DNA from: Yunchengibacter salinarum
GTDB taxonomy: Bacteria > Pseudomonadota > Alphaproteobacteria > Sphingomonadales > Kordiimonadaceae
DNA: 64,000 nucleotides
Assembly: GCF_037658235.1 (NCBI RefSeq)
Contig: NZ_JBBJLN010000001.1
Location: forward strand, 310,001 to 374,000
Reading direction: 5' to 3'
Positions 40,732 through 49,072 of the stretch are shown here, piece after piece (positions within the stretch are counted from its first letter, which is position 1; the number at the start of each line of letters is the position of its first letter). A program made the translations under genes and the position numbers. The notes under the pieces were generated by a model. That model was not told the DNA's origin. It searched no databases and saw nothing but the letters and a program-made list of their open reading frames with translations.

Positions 40732-42300
40732 TCAGGCGCTGAGGTCGAGGCGCCGCGTGATACCGGCGCCGCCATCTTCCCCGCCGGACCCAAGAGCGAG
40801 CCGGGCCACGCCACCGGCAAAGGGCTGAACCCCGACACTCGCCGTATCCGCACCGGCACGCGCCCCATTGCCGGGGCCATCGGCGGCGATGCCCGCTGTG
40901 GCCGGGCCCGTATTGGCACCACTGCCAGCACCGGCGATTTCCGCGGCGCGGTTGAAGGCTTCGCTGGCGCGGCTGAAGGCCGCCATGCCGGCACCGTCCC
41001 TGACGGCACCCCCGGCACCGCTCCGGCCCACGTCGGCCACGGCGTTTGCCGCGGCAAAGTCGGCTGAAACGCCCGCGCCACCATTTGCTGCCCGCTGATC
41101 GGCGGCAAAGGCGTTGGCGATTCCGTCAATGGCTCCCTCAGAAGCCGCGCCCCGCGCGAAGGCATTGGTGTTGTCCCGTGCACTTCCGGGGGCACTTTCG
41201 GGCGCACTTTCTGCGGCATCAGGGCTTTCCGGCCCATCGAAACCGGGGCGGATGGCCTGCGCAACGCCCTGAGTAACACCCTGAGTAACGCCCTGGGCAT
41301 TGGCGCCGCCTGCCCGCTCCGCCTGCCCGTTTTGGGGCGCGCCGTTCTGGGGCGCGCCGTTCTGGGGGGCATCATTCCGAGGCGCGCCATCCTGGGCCTC
41401 TTCGCCCTCCCCGGCCTGATCGGCGGGGCCATCATTGGACTGCCGGGCCGCCTCGGCGCGGGCCTGCTGTGCTTCCGCCTGGGCCTTGGCGGCCACGCGC
41501 CGATCCTGCGACGATGGCTCCGCCGGTGCCAGCGCGGCGCGACGCACCACTTCCATCTTGCGGGCCGTGGCTTCCGGGTCCCCGGCGATGGGGGATGTAT
41601 CGATGGAAACACTGCCCGCCACGGCGAACCGCTGGCCATTGGGGCCCTGTTCGAATTCAAATTGCGGCGCGCTGGCAAACTGCCCGCCCACACGGGCATG
41701 GGCTGCCTCATGGGCGCGGACTTCGCGGTCCCGGTCCCGCAATTCTTCCACGCGCTCCTGTTCCGCTTCGGTCAGGTCATTGGGGTCATTTGAGGCTTCC
41801 GCGCCCTCAGCGGGGAGTGCCTCGGCGCCCTCATTCTGTGCCTGACCAGCTTGTGCCGGGCCAGCCTGTGCCGGGCCGGCCTGATCGGTCAGCGGTCTGG
41901 CGCCGCTTTCCTGCGCCGCCACGGCACTGGCACCACCCAGCGAACCGGCCCCGCCCGACAGACCCGATTGCCCGGATTGACCGGGCCGACCATTGGCCCG
42001 GTCCCCGGACCCCTGAAAAGCAGAACCCTGAGTGCCGGACCCCTGAGTGCCGGACCCCTGAGTGCCGGGCGCGCGGGAACCGGCGTCGCGGCTTTCGTCC
42101 GCGAACAGGCCAACAGGCAGCCGCCCGCGCCCATCGCGCGAGGCGGCTGTGCCATTACCCGCTTCACCCGTTTGTTCCGGTATCACCGGCCGGGTCAAGG
42201 AAGGCAATGGCGGACCCAGACTGCTCAGACCATCACCGATACTCATGCCCGCGATAATAGCAGGTCCGGTTGAGGGAGTCATGCCTGAAAAGTCGGGCAC
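40732..42300 (-). CDS. SprA-related putative metalloprotease with long low-complexity regions
   Basis: The recognisable core (about residues 185-270) is the SprA-related/CJM1_0395 domain: REVRAHEAAHARVGGQFAS with an HEAAH zinc-type motif, and VAGSVSIDTSPIAGDPEATA. Around it the 522-residue chain is almost all Gly, Ala, Gln, Asn, Pro and Ser. Tandem repeats include GTQGS, GPAQA, NGAPQ and GVTQ, and there is no signal peptide. Whether it cleaves anything is unproven. The repeats exist at DNA level too (15-bp units at 42026-42070). The start could also be the Met at residue 7. It is divergent from the ECF sigma gene. Confidence 0.7.
   Translation of the reverse strand: MPDFSGMTPSTGPAIIAGMSIGDGLSSLGPPLPSLTRPVIPEQTGEAGNGTAASRDGRGRLPVGLFADESRDAGSRAPGTQGSGTQGSGTQGSAFQGSGDRANGRPGQSGQSGLSGGAGSLGGASAVAAQESGARPLTDQAGPAQAGPAQAGQAQNEGAEALPAEGAEASNDPNDLTEAEQERVEELRDRDREVRAHEAAHARVGGQFASAPQFEFEQGPNGQRFAVAGSVSIDTSPIAGDPEATARKMEVVRRAALAPAEPSSQDRRVAAKAQAEAQQARAEAARQSNDGPADQAGEGEEAQDGAPRNDAPQNGAPQNGAPQNGQAERAGGANAQGVTQGVTQGVAQAIRPGFDGPESPDAAESAPESAPGSARDNTNAFARGAASEGAIDGIANAFAADQRAANGGAGVSADFAAANAVADVGRSGAGGAVRDGAGMAAFSRASEAFNRAAEIAGAGSGANTGPATAGIAADGPGNGARAGADTASVGVQPFAGGVARLALGSGGEDGGAGITRRLDLSA
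42026..42070. repeat. Three tandem 15-bp repeats inside the SprA-related gene
   Basis: CCCTGAGTGCCGGAC occurs at 42026-42040 and 42041-42055, and with one change at 42056-42070. It encodes the GTQGS repeats. Fifteen-base units keep the frame, so copy number can change without breaking the gene. Confidence 0.8.
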
Positions 42301-42313
42301 ACGAGGCTGTGAG

Positions 42314-42343
42314 TGATCCGGTCATTTCCAGTGATCGTAAATA
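42314..42343 (+). promoter_or_regulatory. Candidate autoregulatory ECF sigma promoter
   Basis: TGATCC (42314-42319), then exactly 18 bp, then TAAATA (42338-42343). The known promoter of the RpoE/ChrR system of Rhodobacter sphaeroides has TGATCC in the -35 and a TAAGA-type -10 with the same spacing, so this fits a sigma factor transcribing its own gene. The -10 match is partial. Confidence 0.5.
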
Positions 42344-42371
42344 TGATCAGCACAACAAGGGGGAAAGGTCC

Positions 42372-43022
42372 GTGCGGTTATCGCATCCGGCATCGAATCA
42401 TGCTACTGAGACCCTTGCGGAAAGGGCGCCGGAACAACGGGGCGCACCGCGACGAAGGGGGACTCATTTGACCTTGTTGGATGCACCGGATCACGCCGAT
42501 CTGATCACCGCCATCGCCCAGGACAGGGATCGCGCGGCCTTTGCCAGACTGTTCAGGCATTTTGCACCCCGGCTGAAGGCTTTTGCCATGCGCGGTGGCC
42601 TGTCGGGGGACGCGGCGGAGGAAATCATGCAGGAAGCCATGGTGGCGGTCTGGCGCAAGGCCTATTCCTATGATCGGCAGAAGGCATCGCCGTCCACCTG
42701 GATTTTCACCATTATCCGCAACAAGCGGATCGACTATCTGCGCCGGGAAAGAAAGCCCGCTTTCACGGCGGAGGATTTCATTCATGAGGAAACCACCGAG
42801 GAAGGCGCGGACCAGAGCGTGGCGGTCAATCAGGAGCTGGGCGTTCTGAGCGATCGCATGAAAACTTTGCCACCGGACCAGATGGAAGTGATCCAGAAAG
42901 CCTTTCTGGAAGAAAAATCCCATAGCCAGGTGGCGGATGAACTGGGTCTGCCCCTTGGAACCGTGAAAAGTCGCATCCGGCTGGCCATTACGCGGCTCCG
43001 GGGCCTTATGGAGAAAGAGTAG
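42372..43022 (+). CDS. rpoE: ECF sigma factor of the RpoE/ChrR (ECF11) type
   Basis: This sigma factor should direct a stress regulon; the family member in R. sphaeroides answers singlet oxygen. Region 2 is seen in LFRHFAPRLKAFAMRGG, EEIMQEAMVAVWRKAYSYD and STWIFTIIRNKRIDYLRRE. Region 4 is seen in LPPDQMEVIQKAFLEEKSHS followed by LGLPLGTVKSRIRLAITRLR. I place the start at GTG 42372 (216 residues, with GGGGGAAAGG upstream); a TTG at 42468 with AGGGGG upstream would give 184 residues, closer to usual ECF length. The ChrR-like anti-sigma gene starts 2 nt after the stop. A TGATCC-N18-TAAATA promoter lies just upstream. Confidence 0.88.
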   Translation: MRLSHPASNHATETLAERAPEQRGAPRRRGTHLTLLDAPDHADLITAIAQDRDRAAFARLFRHFAPRLKAFAMRGGLSGDAAEEIMQEAMVAVWRKAYSYDRQKASPSTWIFTIIRNKRIDYLRRERKPAFTAEDFIHEETTEEGADQSVAVNQELGVLSDRMKTLPPDQMEVIQKAFLEEKSHSQVADELGLPLGTVKSRIRLAITRLRGLMEKE

Positions 43023-43024
43023 CC

Positions 43025-43705
43025 GTGGTTGTCAACGACGTCGCAAATACACTCTTGCTGGATCATGCAACCGGCGTTCTGCCCGAACCGCTGGACGTGA
43101 TGGTATCGGCCCATGTGGCGATCAATGAGGAAGCGCGGGTCAAGAAGGACGTGCTGATGTCCGTCGGCGGGCGCTTTCTGGAGTCCGTGGACCCGGCGCC
43201 CGTATCCGATACGGCCCTGGAATCCATCCTGTCCCGGATCGATACCGACCCCGGAAGTCCACCGCCGAGCCAGGCCACGGCCAACAGCCTGGAAGAAGAC
43301 CCGAATACCGCTTATGATCCGGTGTATCGCCGGGTTCCGAAACCGCTTTGGCCCTATGTGCGCAAGGGCGCGGGCAAATGGCGATCCGTTGGCGGCGGCG
43401 TGAAGGAATTTCGCCTGAACTTCGCCGCCCAGGGGTATCGCGCCAGCCTTCTGGAAATCGCACCGGGTCGCCGTATTCCCAGCCATACCCACAGTGGCCG
43501 GGAATATACACTGGTGATCGACGGCGCCTATGACGATGGCGCCATGCGCGTGGACCGGGGCGATCTGGTCTGCAACGACCATGACGATACCCACCAGCCC
43601 GAAGCCGACGCCCGCATGGGCTGCCTGTGCATGGCGGTGCTGAATGCACCGTTGAAATTCAGCGGCCCGCTGGGCTGGGTGATCAATCCCTTCATGAAAG
43701 TATAA
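43025..43705 (+). CDS. chrR: ChrR-like cupin anti-sigma factor without the zinc cysteines
   Basis: ChrR proteins bind the ECF sigma with an N-terminal zinc domain and sense signals through a C-terminal cupin. In this 226-residue protein the N-terminal helices align well (LLLDHATGVLPEPLDVMVSA, then SVGGRFLE). The zinc set HxxxCxxC, however, reads His30, Asn34 and Ala37, and the N-terminal histidine is also absent. The cupin keeps its metal ligands: HTHSGREYT (H153, H155, E159) and DTHQP (H189). It starts with GTG at 43025, two bases after the sigma gene, so it is co-translated. The anti-sigma role is inferred from context; binding would have to be zinc-independent. Confidence 0.85.
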   Translation: MVVNDVANTLLLDHATGVLPEPLDVMVSAHVAINEEARVKKDVLMSVGGRFLESVDPAPVSDTALESILSRIDTDPGSPPPSQATANSLEEDPNTAYDPVYRRVPKPLWPYVRKGAGKWRSVGGGVKEFRLNFAAQGYRASLLEIAPGRRIPSHTHSGREYTLVIDGAYDDGAMRVDRGDLVCNDHDDTHQPEADARMGCLCMAVLNAPLKFSGPLGWVINPFMKV

Positions 43706-43907
43706 AGCCGCCGCGCAGGGCTGAAAGCTGTGCGCCCGCCACCGGCGCAGGCCCTGCCGCACCGGCCCGTAAAGCGCGCCCGCACCCCCACACGGTCGTT
43801 GTTCATGATGGACAACCGGGATCATTTTCAGTTCACTGCGCGCTCACCGGGCACTCAACTGGGTGTGTCGGACCAGAACCGGCAGAGCGGAAAAGGACGG
43901 ACGCGAC

Positions 43908-45224
43908 ATGCGCATTGCAGTTGTTGGAACGGGGTATGTGGGGCTGGTTTCCGGCACCTGTTTTTCCGAATTCGGGCACGATGTGACCTGTGTGGATCAG
44001 GACGCGGATAAGATCGCGGCCCTGAACCGGGGCGAGGTGCCGATCTTCGAGCCCGGCCTGGATGGCCTGATAGAGCGGAACCGGGCGGCGGGCACGCTGG
44101 CCTTTTCCACCGACCTGGCCGCCGCCGTGCGCGGTGCCGAAGCCGTGTTCATCGCCGTGGGCACCCCGTCCCGGCGCGGCGACGGCCATGCGGACCTGCA
44201 ATATGTCTATGCGGTGGCGGACGAACTGGCCGGTCTGATCCGGGATTATACGGTGGTGGTCACCAAATCCACCGTGCCCGTGGGCACCGGCGTGGAACTG
44301 ACCCGGCGGCTGGGTGAAAAGCTGGACCCGGCGCTGTTCGACGTGGCCTCCAACCCGGAATTTCTGCGCGAAGGCTCCGCCATCGGGGATTTCATGCGCC
44401 CCGACCGGGTGGTGGTGGGCACCGCCTCCGAGCGGGCGCAAGCGGTGATGCGGGAACTGTATCGGCCCCTGTTTCTGAACGAAACGCCGGTGGTCTTCAC
44501 CAACCGGGAAACGGCGGAAGTGATCAAATATGCTTCCAACGCCTTTCTTGCCACCAAGATCAGCTTCATCAACGAAATCGCCAATCTGTGCGAGGCGGTG
44601 GGCGGCGATGTGCAGGAAGTGGCCAAGGCCATGGGGCTGGACAATCGCATCGGGCCGAAATTCCTGCACGCCGGGCCCGGCTATGGCGGAAGCTGCTTCC
44701 CCAAGGACACGCGGGCGCTGGTGCATTCAGCGGATCAGTTGGGCGTGGACATGTCCATTGTGCGCACCGTGATCGCCAGCAATGATACGCGCAAGCACGG
44801 CATGGCCGACAAGATCATCCGCGCCTGTGGCGGCGATGTGGCGGGCAAGACCATCGCGCTTCTGGGCCTGACCTTCAAACCCAACACGGATGACATGCGC
44901 GAAAGCCCGGCCCTGGACATCGTGCCCGCGCTGGAAGCGGCGGGCGCCACGGTGCGCGCCCATGACCCCAAAGGCATGGCCGAGGCCCGCCCCCTGCTGC
45001 CCCGCACCACCCTGCTGGACGATCCGTATGAAGCCATGAAAGGGGCCGACGCGCTGGTGATCCTGACCGAATGGAACCAGTACCGCGCGCTGGACCTGAA
45101 GCGCGCCGCGGAGCTTCTGAAAGCCCCCCTGCTGATCGACCTGCGCAATATTTATGGCCGCGGCGACCCGGCTGCCCAGGGCTTTACCTATGTGAGCGTG
45201 GGTCGCCCGGATCGCCGGGCGTGA
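43908..45224 (+). CDS. ugd: UDP-glucose 6-dehydrogenase
   Basis: Ugd oxidises UDP-glucose to UDP-glucuronate with two NAD+, feeding capsule, exopolysaccharide or lipid A modification. The 438 residues start with the NAD motif MRIAVVGTGYVGLVSGTCF, and include TKSTVPVGTG, SNPEFLREGSAI and the catalytic cysteine motif GPGYGGSCFPKDTRALV. The C-terminal domain contains GLTFKPNTDDMRESPALD. The ATG at 43908 follows AAAAGGACGG. The 202-nt gap before it shows no clear promoter. A MATE transporter gene follows after 21 nt. Confidence 0.96.
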   Translation: MRIAVVGTGYVGLVSGTCFSEFGHDVTCVDQDADKIAALNRGEVPIFEPGLDGLIERNRAAGTLAFSTDLAAAVRGAEAVFIAVGTPSRRGDGHADLQYVYAVADELAGLIRDYTVVVTKSTVPVGTGVELTRRLGEKLDPALFDVASNPEFLREGSAIGDFMRPDRVVVGTASERAQAVMRELYRPLFLNETPVVFTNRETAEVIKYASNAFLATKISFINEIANLCEAVGGDVQEVAKAMGLDNRIGPKFLHAGPGYGGSCFPKDTRALVHSADQLGVDMSIVRTVIASNDTRKHGMADKIIRACGGDVAGKTIALLGLTFKPNTDDMRESPALDIVPALEAAGATVRAHDPKGMAEARPLLPRTTLLDDPYEAMKGADALVILTEWNQYRALDLKRAAELLKAPLLIDLRNIYGRGDPAAQGFTYVSVGRPDRRA

Positions 45225-45245
45225 CAGCCATGCCCGACCACCCCC

Positions 45246-46604
45246 ATGCCTGATACGAACCAAACCACGGCGCACAGCCCCCATCGGCGCATCTGGGCCA
45301 TTGCCGGCCCGGCCATCATCGCCAATTCCGCCGCCCCGCTGGTGGGGCTGGTGGATGCCTGGGTCATCGGCCATCTGCCGGGGGCGCGCTATCTGGCCGC
45401 CGTGTCCGCCGGGGCGACGGTATTCAGCTTCATTTACTGGGCCTTCGGCTTTTTGCGCATGGGCACCACCGGCCTGACCGCCCGCGCCCATGGCCGACGG
45501 GATATGGACAGCCTGAACCGGCTGTTGTTGCGTGCGCTGATCCTGTCGATGATCTTGTCTGGCACGATTCTTTTGTTCCAGACTGTCATCATGACGGCGG
45601 GGATGGCCGCCCTGGCACCACCGGAAGCGGTGCGCCCCCTGATGCGGGACTATATGGCCATTCGCATCTGGTCGGCGCCCGCCCAACTGGCCTTTTATGT
45701 GTTCAATGGCCTGCTGATCGGCCTGGCACGGGCCCGCACCGCCCTTTTGCTGCATCTGGTGCTCAATCTGACCAATGGCGCGCTCAATCTCGTTTTCGTG
45801 CTGGGTTTGTCCATGGGGGTCAGCGGGATCGCGCTGGGGTCGCTGATCGCGGAATGGATCGCCGCGCTGATGGGCCTGTATCTGACGGTGCAGGCGCTGG
45901 GGGGTGGGCGCCTTGTGGCGGCCCTGAAAGAGCGTGCCACCTATCGCCTGAACGCTTTTCGCGCCCTGTTCGCCGTCAATGCCTGGCTGTTCATACGCAC
46001 ATTGCTGCTGATCACGGCGCTCAGCCTGGTCACCCGGCAGGCGGGGCAGATATCCGCCGCCGCACTGGCCGCAAGCCATGTGCTGAACACTTTCCTGATG
46101 CTGCTGAGCCTGGGGCTGGATGGGTTTGCCTATGCCGCCGAAGCGCTCGCCGGGGCCGCCGCCGGGGCGCGGGATCGTCGCCAGTTTGATAAAGTCGTGC
46201 AGGCCGGGTTTCAGTGGGCCATCGCCGCATCCCTCGTCTATACGATTATCTTCGGCGGATTCGGAATGGCCATCGGGCGCGCGTTGACCGATGTGGCGGA
46301 CGTGCGCGCCGCGCTGGCCACGGCCATGCCGATCATGGCCGCCATGCCGCTGGTGGCCGTATGGTGCTATCAGTTCGACGGCATTTTCATCGCCCTTGCC
46401 GCCAGCCGCGCCATGGCGCTGACCATGGCGGGGGCCACGCTGGTCTATCTGGCGATCCTGTTTCCGCTGACCCAGCATTTCGGGTTGTCGGGCCTGTGGA
46501 CGGCTGTTCTGGTGCTGATGGGCCTGCGCGGTGGCCTGCAAGCGCTGGTGTGGCGGCGCCTTGTGCGGCGGGCTTTTGCCCCGGCGCGCAGGCCCGGCGC
46601 CTGA
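45246..46604 (+). CDS. MATE family efflux transporter (DinF-like)
   Basis: The 452-residue protein has about 12 transmembrane helices and the MATE opening block WAIAGPAIIANSAAPLVGLV, with DAWVIGHL carrying the helix 1 aspartate. A second MATE repeat starts near VNAWLFIRTLLLITALS. MATE proteins export organic cations or drugs using sodium or proton gradients; the DinF branch also includes proteins tied to oxidative stress. It lies 21 nt after ugd on the same strand, so export of a saccharide-related compound is conceivable but unsupported. Confidence 0.88.
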   Translation: MPDTNQTTAHSPHRRIWAIAGPAIIANSAAPLVGLVDAWVIGHLPGARYLAAVSAGATVFSFIYWAFGFLRMGTTGLTARAHGRRDMDSLNRLLLRALILSMILSGTILLFQTVIMTAGMAALAPPEAVRPLMRDYMAIRIWSAPAQLAFYVFNGLLIGLARARTALLLHLVLNLTNGALNLVFVLGLSMGVSGIALGSLIAEWIAALMGLYLTVQALGGGRLVAALKERATYRLNAFRALFAVNAWLFIRTLLLITALSLVTRQAGQISAAALAASHVLNTFLMLLSLGLDGFAYAAEALAGAAAGARDRRQFDKVVQAGFQWAIAASLVYTIIFGGFGMAIGRALTDVADVRAALATAMPIMAAMPLVAVWCYQFDGIFIALAASRAMALTMAGATLVYLAILFPLTQHFGLSGLWTAVLVLMGLRGGLQALVWRRLVRRAFAPARRPGA

Positions 46605-46616
46605 GGCGGCGACCGA

Positions 46617-46961
46617 TCAAAAGATGTCCAGCACCCGTTCCGGCGGGCGGCCCAGCGCCGCCTTTGGCCCATTGATCACCACCGGGCGTTCGATCAGTTT
46701 GGGTGTTTCGGCCATGGCCCGAATCAGCGCGTCATCATCGCTGACATCCTTCAGGCCCTGATCCTTGTAGGCGGCTTCGCCCGTGCGCATCAACTGGCGC
46801 GGCTTCAGCCCCAGACGCCCCAGAATATCGCGGATTTCCGCCTCGTCCGGCGGGGTTTCCAGATAAAGCCGCACATCGGGATGAACACCTTTGTCTTCCA
46901 GCAGTTTCAATGTTTCCCGGCTTTTGCTGCAACGGGGATTGTGCCAGATGGTGACAGCCAT
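46617..46961 (-). CDS. arsC: ArsC-family arsenate reductase (glutaredoxin type)
   Basis: The 114-residue protein has the ArsC/Spx thioredoxin-like fold: IWHNPRCSKSRETLKLLED with the catalytic cysteine, the arginine of KPRQLMRTGEAAYK, and IERPVVINGPKAALGRPPE. It reduces arsenate to arsenite with glutathione and glutaredoxin in known members. No ars genes are nearby, so this is the solitary housekeeping form and another substrate is possible. I chose the ATG at 46961, with GAAAGGGCG upstream on its strand. It converges on the MATE gene, whose stop is 12 nt away. Confidence 0.88.
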   Translation of the reverse strand: MAVTIWHNPRCSKSRETLKLLEDKGVHPDVRLYLETPPDEAEIRDILGRLGLKPRQLMRTGEAAYKDQGLKDVSDDDALIRAMAETPKLIERPVVINGPKAALGRPPERVLDIF

Positions 46962-47121
46962 GAAGCGCCCTTTCCTGCCTGATACAGCCTTTGACCAAGG
47001 CTTTTCCTGCCATAGAAATAGCAGACAGCAGGCCATGCGCAAGGGGCCGCCACGCGATGGACCCATACGAACGGGCCGGACGAAACATTGCGGCAAACGG
47101 ATGGAGCGATTGCGGAAGAAA

Positions 47122-47196
47122 TGGAGCGGGTGAAGGGAATCGAACCCTCGACACCGAGCTTGGGAAGCTCGTGCTCTACCACTGAGCTACACCCGC
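47122..47196 (-). tRNA. tRNA-Gly (anticodon CCC)
   Basis: On the minus strand the acceptor stem GCGGGTG pairs with CACCCGC. The anticodon stem-loop CGAGC-TTCCCAA-GCTCG gives anticodon CCC, and the T-arm reads GAGGGTTCGATTCCCTT. CCA is encoded (47124-47122). It reads GGG codons. Confidence 0.97.
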
Positions 47197-47214
47197 ATGA
47201 TCAAAAGCGGGCGG

Positions 47215-47242
47215 AGAATAGCAAGGCACGGGCCAAATGCAA
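47215..47242 (-). promoter_or_regulatory. Promoter of tRNA-Gly
   Basis: On the minus strand TTGCAT (47242-47237), 16 bp, then TATTCT (47220-47215), which ends 18 nt before the tRNA 5' end. Confidence 0.5.
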
Positions 47243-47357
47243 GCGTGAAAACATGCCGGGCCGAGACCGCTTGACCGCGCCCCGCCATCGGGTCAGGTTG
47301 AGGGTCGGGGCCGCTTGAAGCCCGCATCTCATCCCATCGCTCTTGGCGGAAATATCT

Positions 47358-48566
47358 ATGACACAGTCTCCTTCAAAGCCAGCCGGGCGCCCGAACTGGC
47401 GGCAGAAAACCAAGCTGGTGCGCACCGGCTCCCGGCGCAGCAATTTCGGCGAAATGTCGGAAGCGCTGTATCTCACCAGTGGCTTCGCCTATGACAGCGC
47501 GGAAGAAGCCGAAGCCCGGTTCGATGGCCGGGCGGAGGGGTTTACCTATAGCCGTCAGGCCAATCCGAGCCTTGCCATGCTGGAAGACCGCATGGCCGCG
47601 CTGGAAGGGGCCGAGGTGGGCCGCGCCACCGCCACCGGCATGGCCGCCATGACCGCCGCCCTGCTGTGCCAGCTCAAGGCCGGGGATCATCTGGTCGGCG
47701 GGCGGGCGGCTTTCGGTTCCTGCCGCTGGCTGATGGACAATCTGCTGCCCCGCTATGGCATCGAGACCACCGTGGTGGACGGCAAGGACGTGAACGCCTG
47801 GAAAGCGGCCATCCGCCCGGAAACACGGGTGCTGTTCTGCGAATCCCCCACCAATCCCACGCTGGAGCTGACCGACCTGTCGGCACTGGCCGCGCTGGCC
47901 CATGAACACGACGCCCGGCTGGTGGTGGACAATGTGTTCGCCAGCCCGCTTTATCAGAATCCGATGGCGTTCGGGGCCGATGTGGTCACCTATTCCACCA
48001 CCAAGCATATTGACGGTCAGGGCCGGTGCCTGGGCGGCATGGTGCTGTGCGATGCCGCCTTTGATGAGGAGCATCTCTTTCCCTTTTACCGGCACACCGG
48101 CTGCGCCATGAGCCCGTTCAACGCCTGGGTCATGCTGAAAGGGCTGGAAACCCTGGCGCCGCGCGTGGACGCCATGACCGATAACGCGGAACATATCGCC
48201 AAGAGCCTGGCCGCGCGACTGAAAAGCACACGGTATCCGGGCCTCGACACGTTCGGGCAAAAGGCGCTGGCGGACAAGCAGATGCGCCGCGGCGGCACGC
48301 TGGTCACGTTCGATCTGCCGGGCGGGCGGGATCAGGCGTTCCGGTTCCTGAACCATCTGACGGTGTTCGATATCTCCAACAATCTGGGGGACAGCCGGTC
48401 GATCGCCACCCATCCCTGGAGTACCACCCACAAGGCGGTGGCGGAAGAAAGCCGGCTGGAACAGGGCATCACGCCGGGCATGATCCGGCTATCCATCGGG
48501 CTGGAAGCGGTCGAAGACCTGCTGGACGATCTGCATACCGCCCTGGATGCGGCGGGCCTTGACTGA
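47358..48566 (+). CDS. metZ: O-succinylhomoserine sulfhydrylase
   Basis: MetZ uses PLP to turn O-succinylhomoserine and sulfide into homocysteine, the direct sulfhydrylation route to methionine. The 402-residue protein belongs to the Cys/Met PLP family: TSGFAYDSAEEAEARFDG, the TATGMAAMTAALLCQLKAGD loop, DNVFASPLYQNPMAFGADVV, and STTKHIDGQGRCLGG with the PLP lysine. I chose the ATG at 47358. apaG follows on the same strand, as in many alphaproteobacteria. I looked for a SAM riboswitch in the 160-nt leader and did not find one. Confidence 0.93.
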   Translation: MTQSPSKPAGRPNWRQKTKLVRTGSRRSNFGEMSEALYLTSGFAYDSAEEAEARFDGRAEGFTYSRQANPSLAMLEDRMAALEGAEVGRATATGMAAMTAALLCQLKAGDHLVGGRAAFGSCRWLMDNLLPRYGIETTVVDGKDVNAWKAAIRPETRVLFCESPTNPTLELTDLSALAALAHEHDARLVVDNVFASPLYQNPMAFGADVVTYSTTKHIDGQGRCLGGMVLCDAAFDEEHLFPFYRHTGCAMSPFNAWVMLKGLETLAPRVDAMTDNAEHIAKSLAARLKSTRYPGLDTFGQKALADKQMRRGGTLVTFDLPGGRDQAFRFLNHLTVFDISNNLGDSRSIATHPWSTTHKAVAEESRLEQGITPGMIRLSIGLEAVEDLLDDLHTALDAAGLD

Positions 48567-48586
48567 GGCATGAGCAGAATGCGCGC

Positions 48587-48605
48587 CCCGGAGCGAAACT
48601 CCGGG
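48587..48605 (+). other. Hairpin between metZ and apaG
   Basis: CCCGGAG and CTCCGGG form a 7-bp stem around CGAAA, 20 nt after the metZ stop. There is no T-tract, so it is more likely an mRNA structure limiting read-through or protecting the metZ 3' end than an intrinsic terminator. Confidence 0.35.
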
Positions 48606-48637
48606 CAGGGACCAGGGCGGCGGAAAGGACAGACTGC

Positions 48638-49060
48638 ATGAGCGAAGACCTGATCAACGGCGTAATGACCTTCGAGGAAGAAACCGACGGCGTGCGGGTC
48701 GCGGTCCAGAGCTATTTCCTGGAGGACCAGAGCGAGCCGGACACGGGCCAGTATGTGTGGGCCTATCGCATCCGCCTGCACAATGAACGGCCCACGCCGG
48801 TGCAGTTGCTCACCCGCCACTGGATCATCACCAATGGTCTGGGCGAGGAGCACGAGGTGAAAGGCGAAGGCGTCATCGGTGAACAGCCGGTCATCGATCC
48901 CGGTGAGGCATTCGTCTATACCAGTGGCACCCCGCTGGACACGCCCACCGGCTTCATGCGCGGCAGCTATGGTATGCGGGCGGAGGATGGCAGCCGCTTC
49001 ACCGTGACCGTCCCCACTTTTTCCCTGGACAGCCCGTTCCAGACCACCCGCATCAACTGA
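48638..49060 (+). CDS. apaG: ApaG family protein
   Basis: The 140-residue protein is a DUF525/ApaG beta-sandwich: VRVAVQSYFLEDQSEPD, YVWAYRIRLHNERPTPVQLL, RHWIITNGLGEEHEVKGEGV, and FMRGSYGMRAEDG. Linked phenotypes in enterobacteria involve Co2+ and Mg2+ handling and Ap4A levels, but the biochemical role is unsettled. It follows metZ by 71 nt and is 12 nt before trkH. Confidence 0.95.
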   Translation: MSEDLINGVMTFEEETDGVRVAVQSYFLEDQSEPDTGQYVWAYRIRLHNERPTPVQLLTRHWIITNGLGEEHEVKGEGVIGEQPVIDPGEAFVYTSGTPLDTPTGFMRGSYGMRAEDGSRFTVTVPTFSLDSPFQTTRIN

Positions 49061-49072
49061 CGGCGCCCGGTC

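Noticed and set aside
47197..47357. SAM-binding riboswitch in front of metZ
   Set aside because: Alphaproteobacterial metZ often has SAM-II, so I looked for its pseudoknot pattern. The leader has a repeated CCGCTTGA but no SAM-II, SAM/SAH or SAM-V core.
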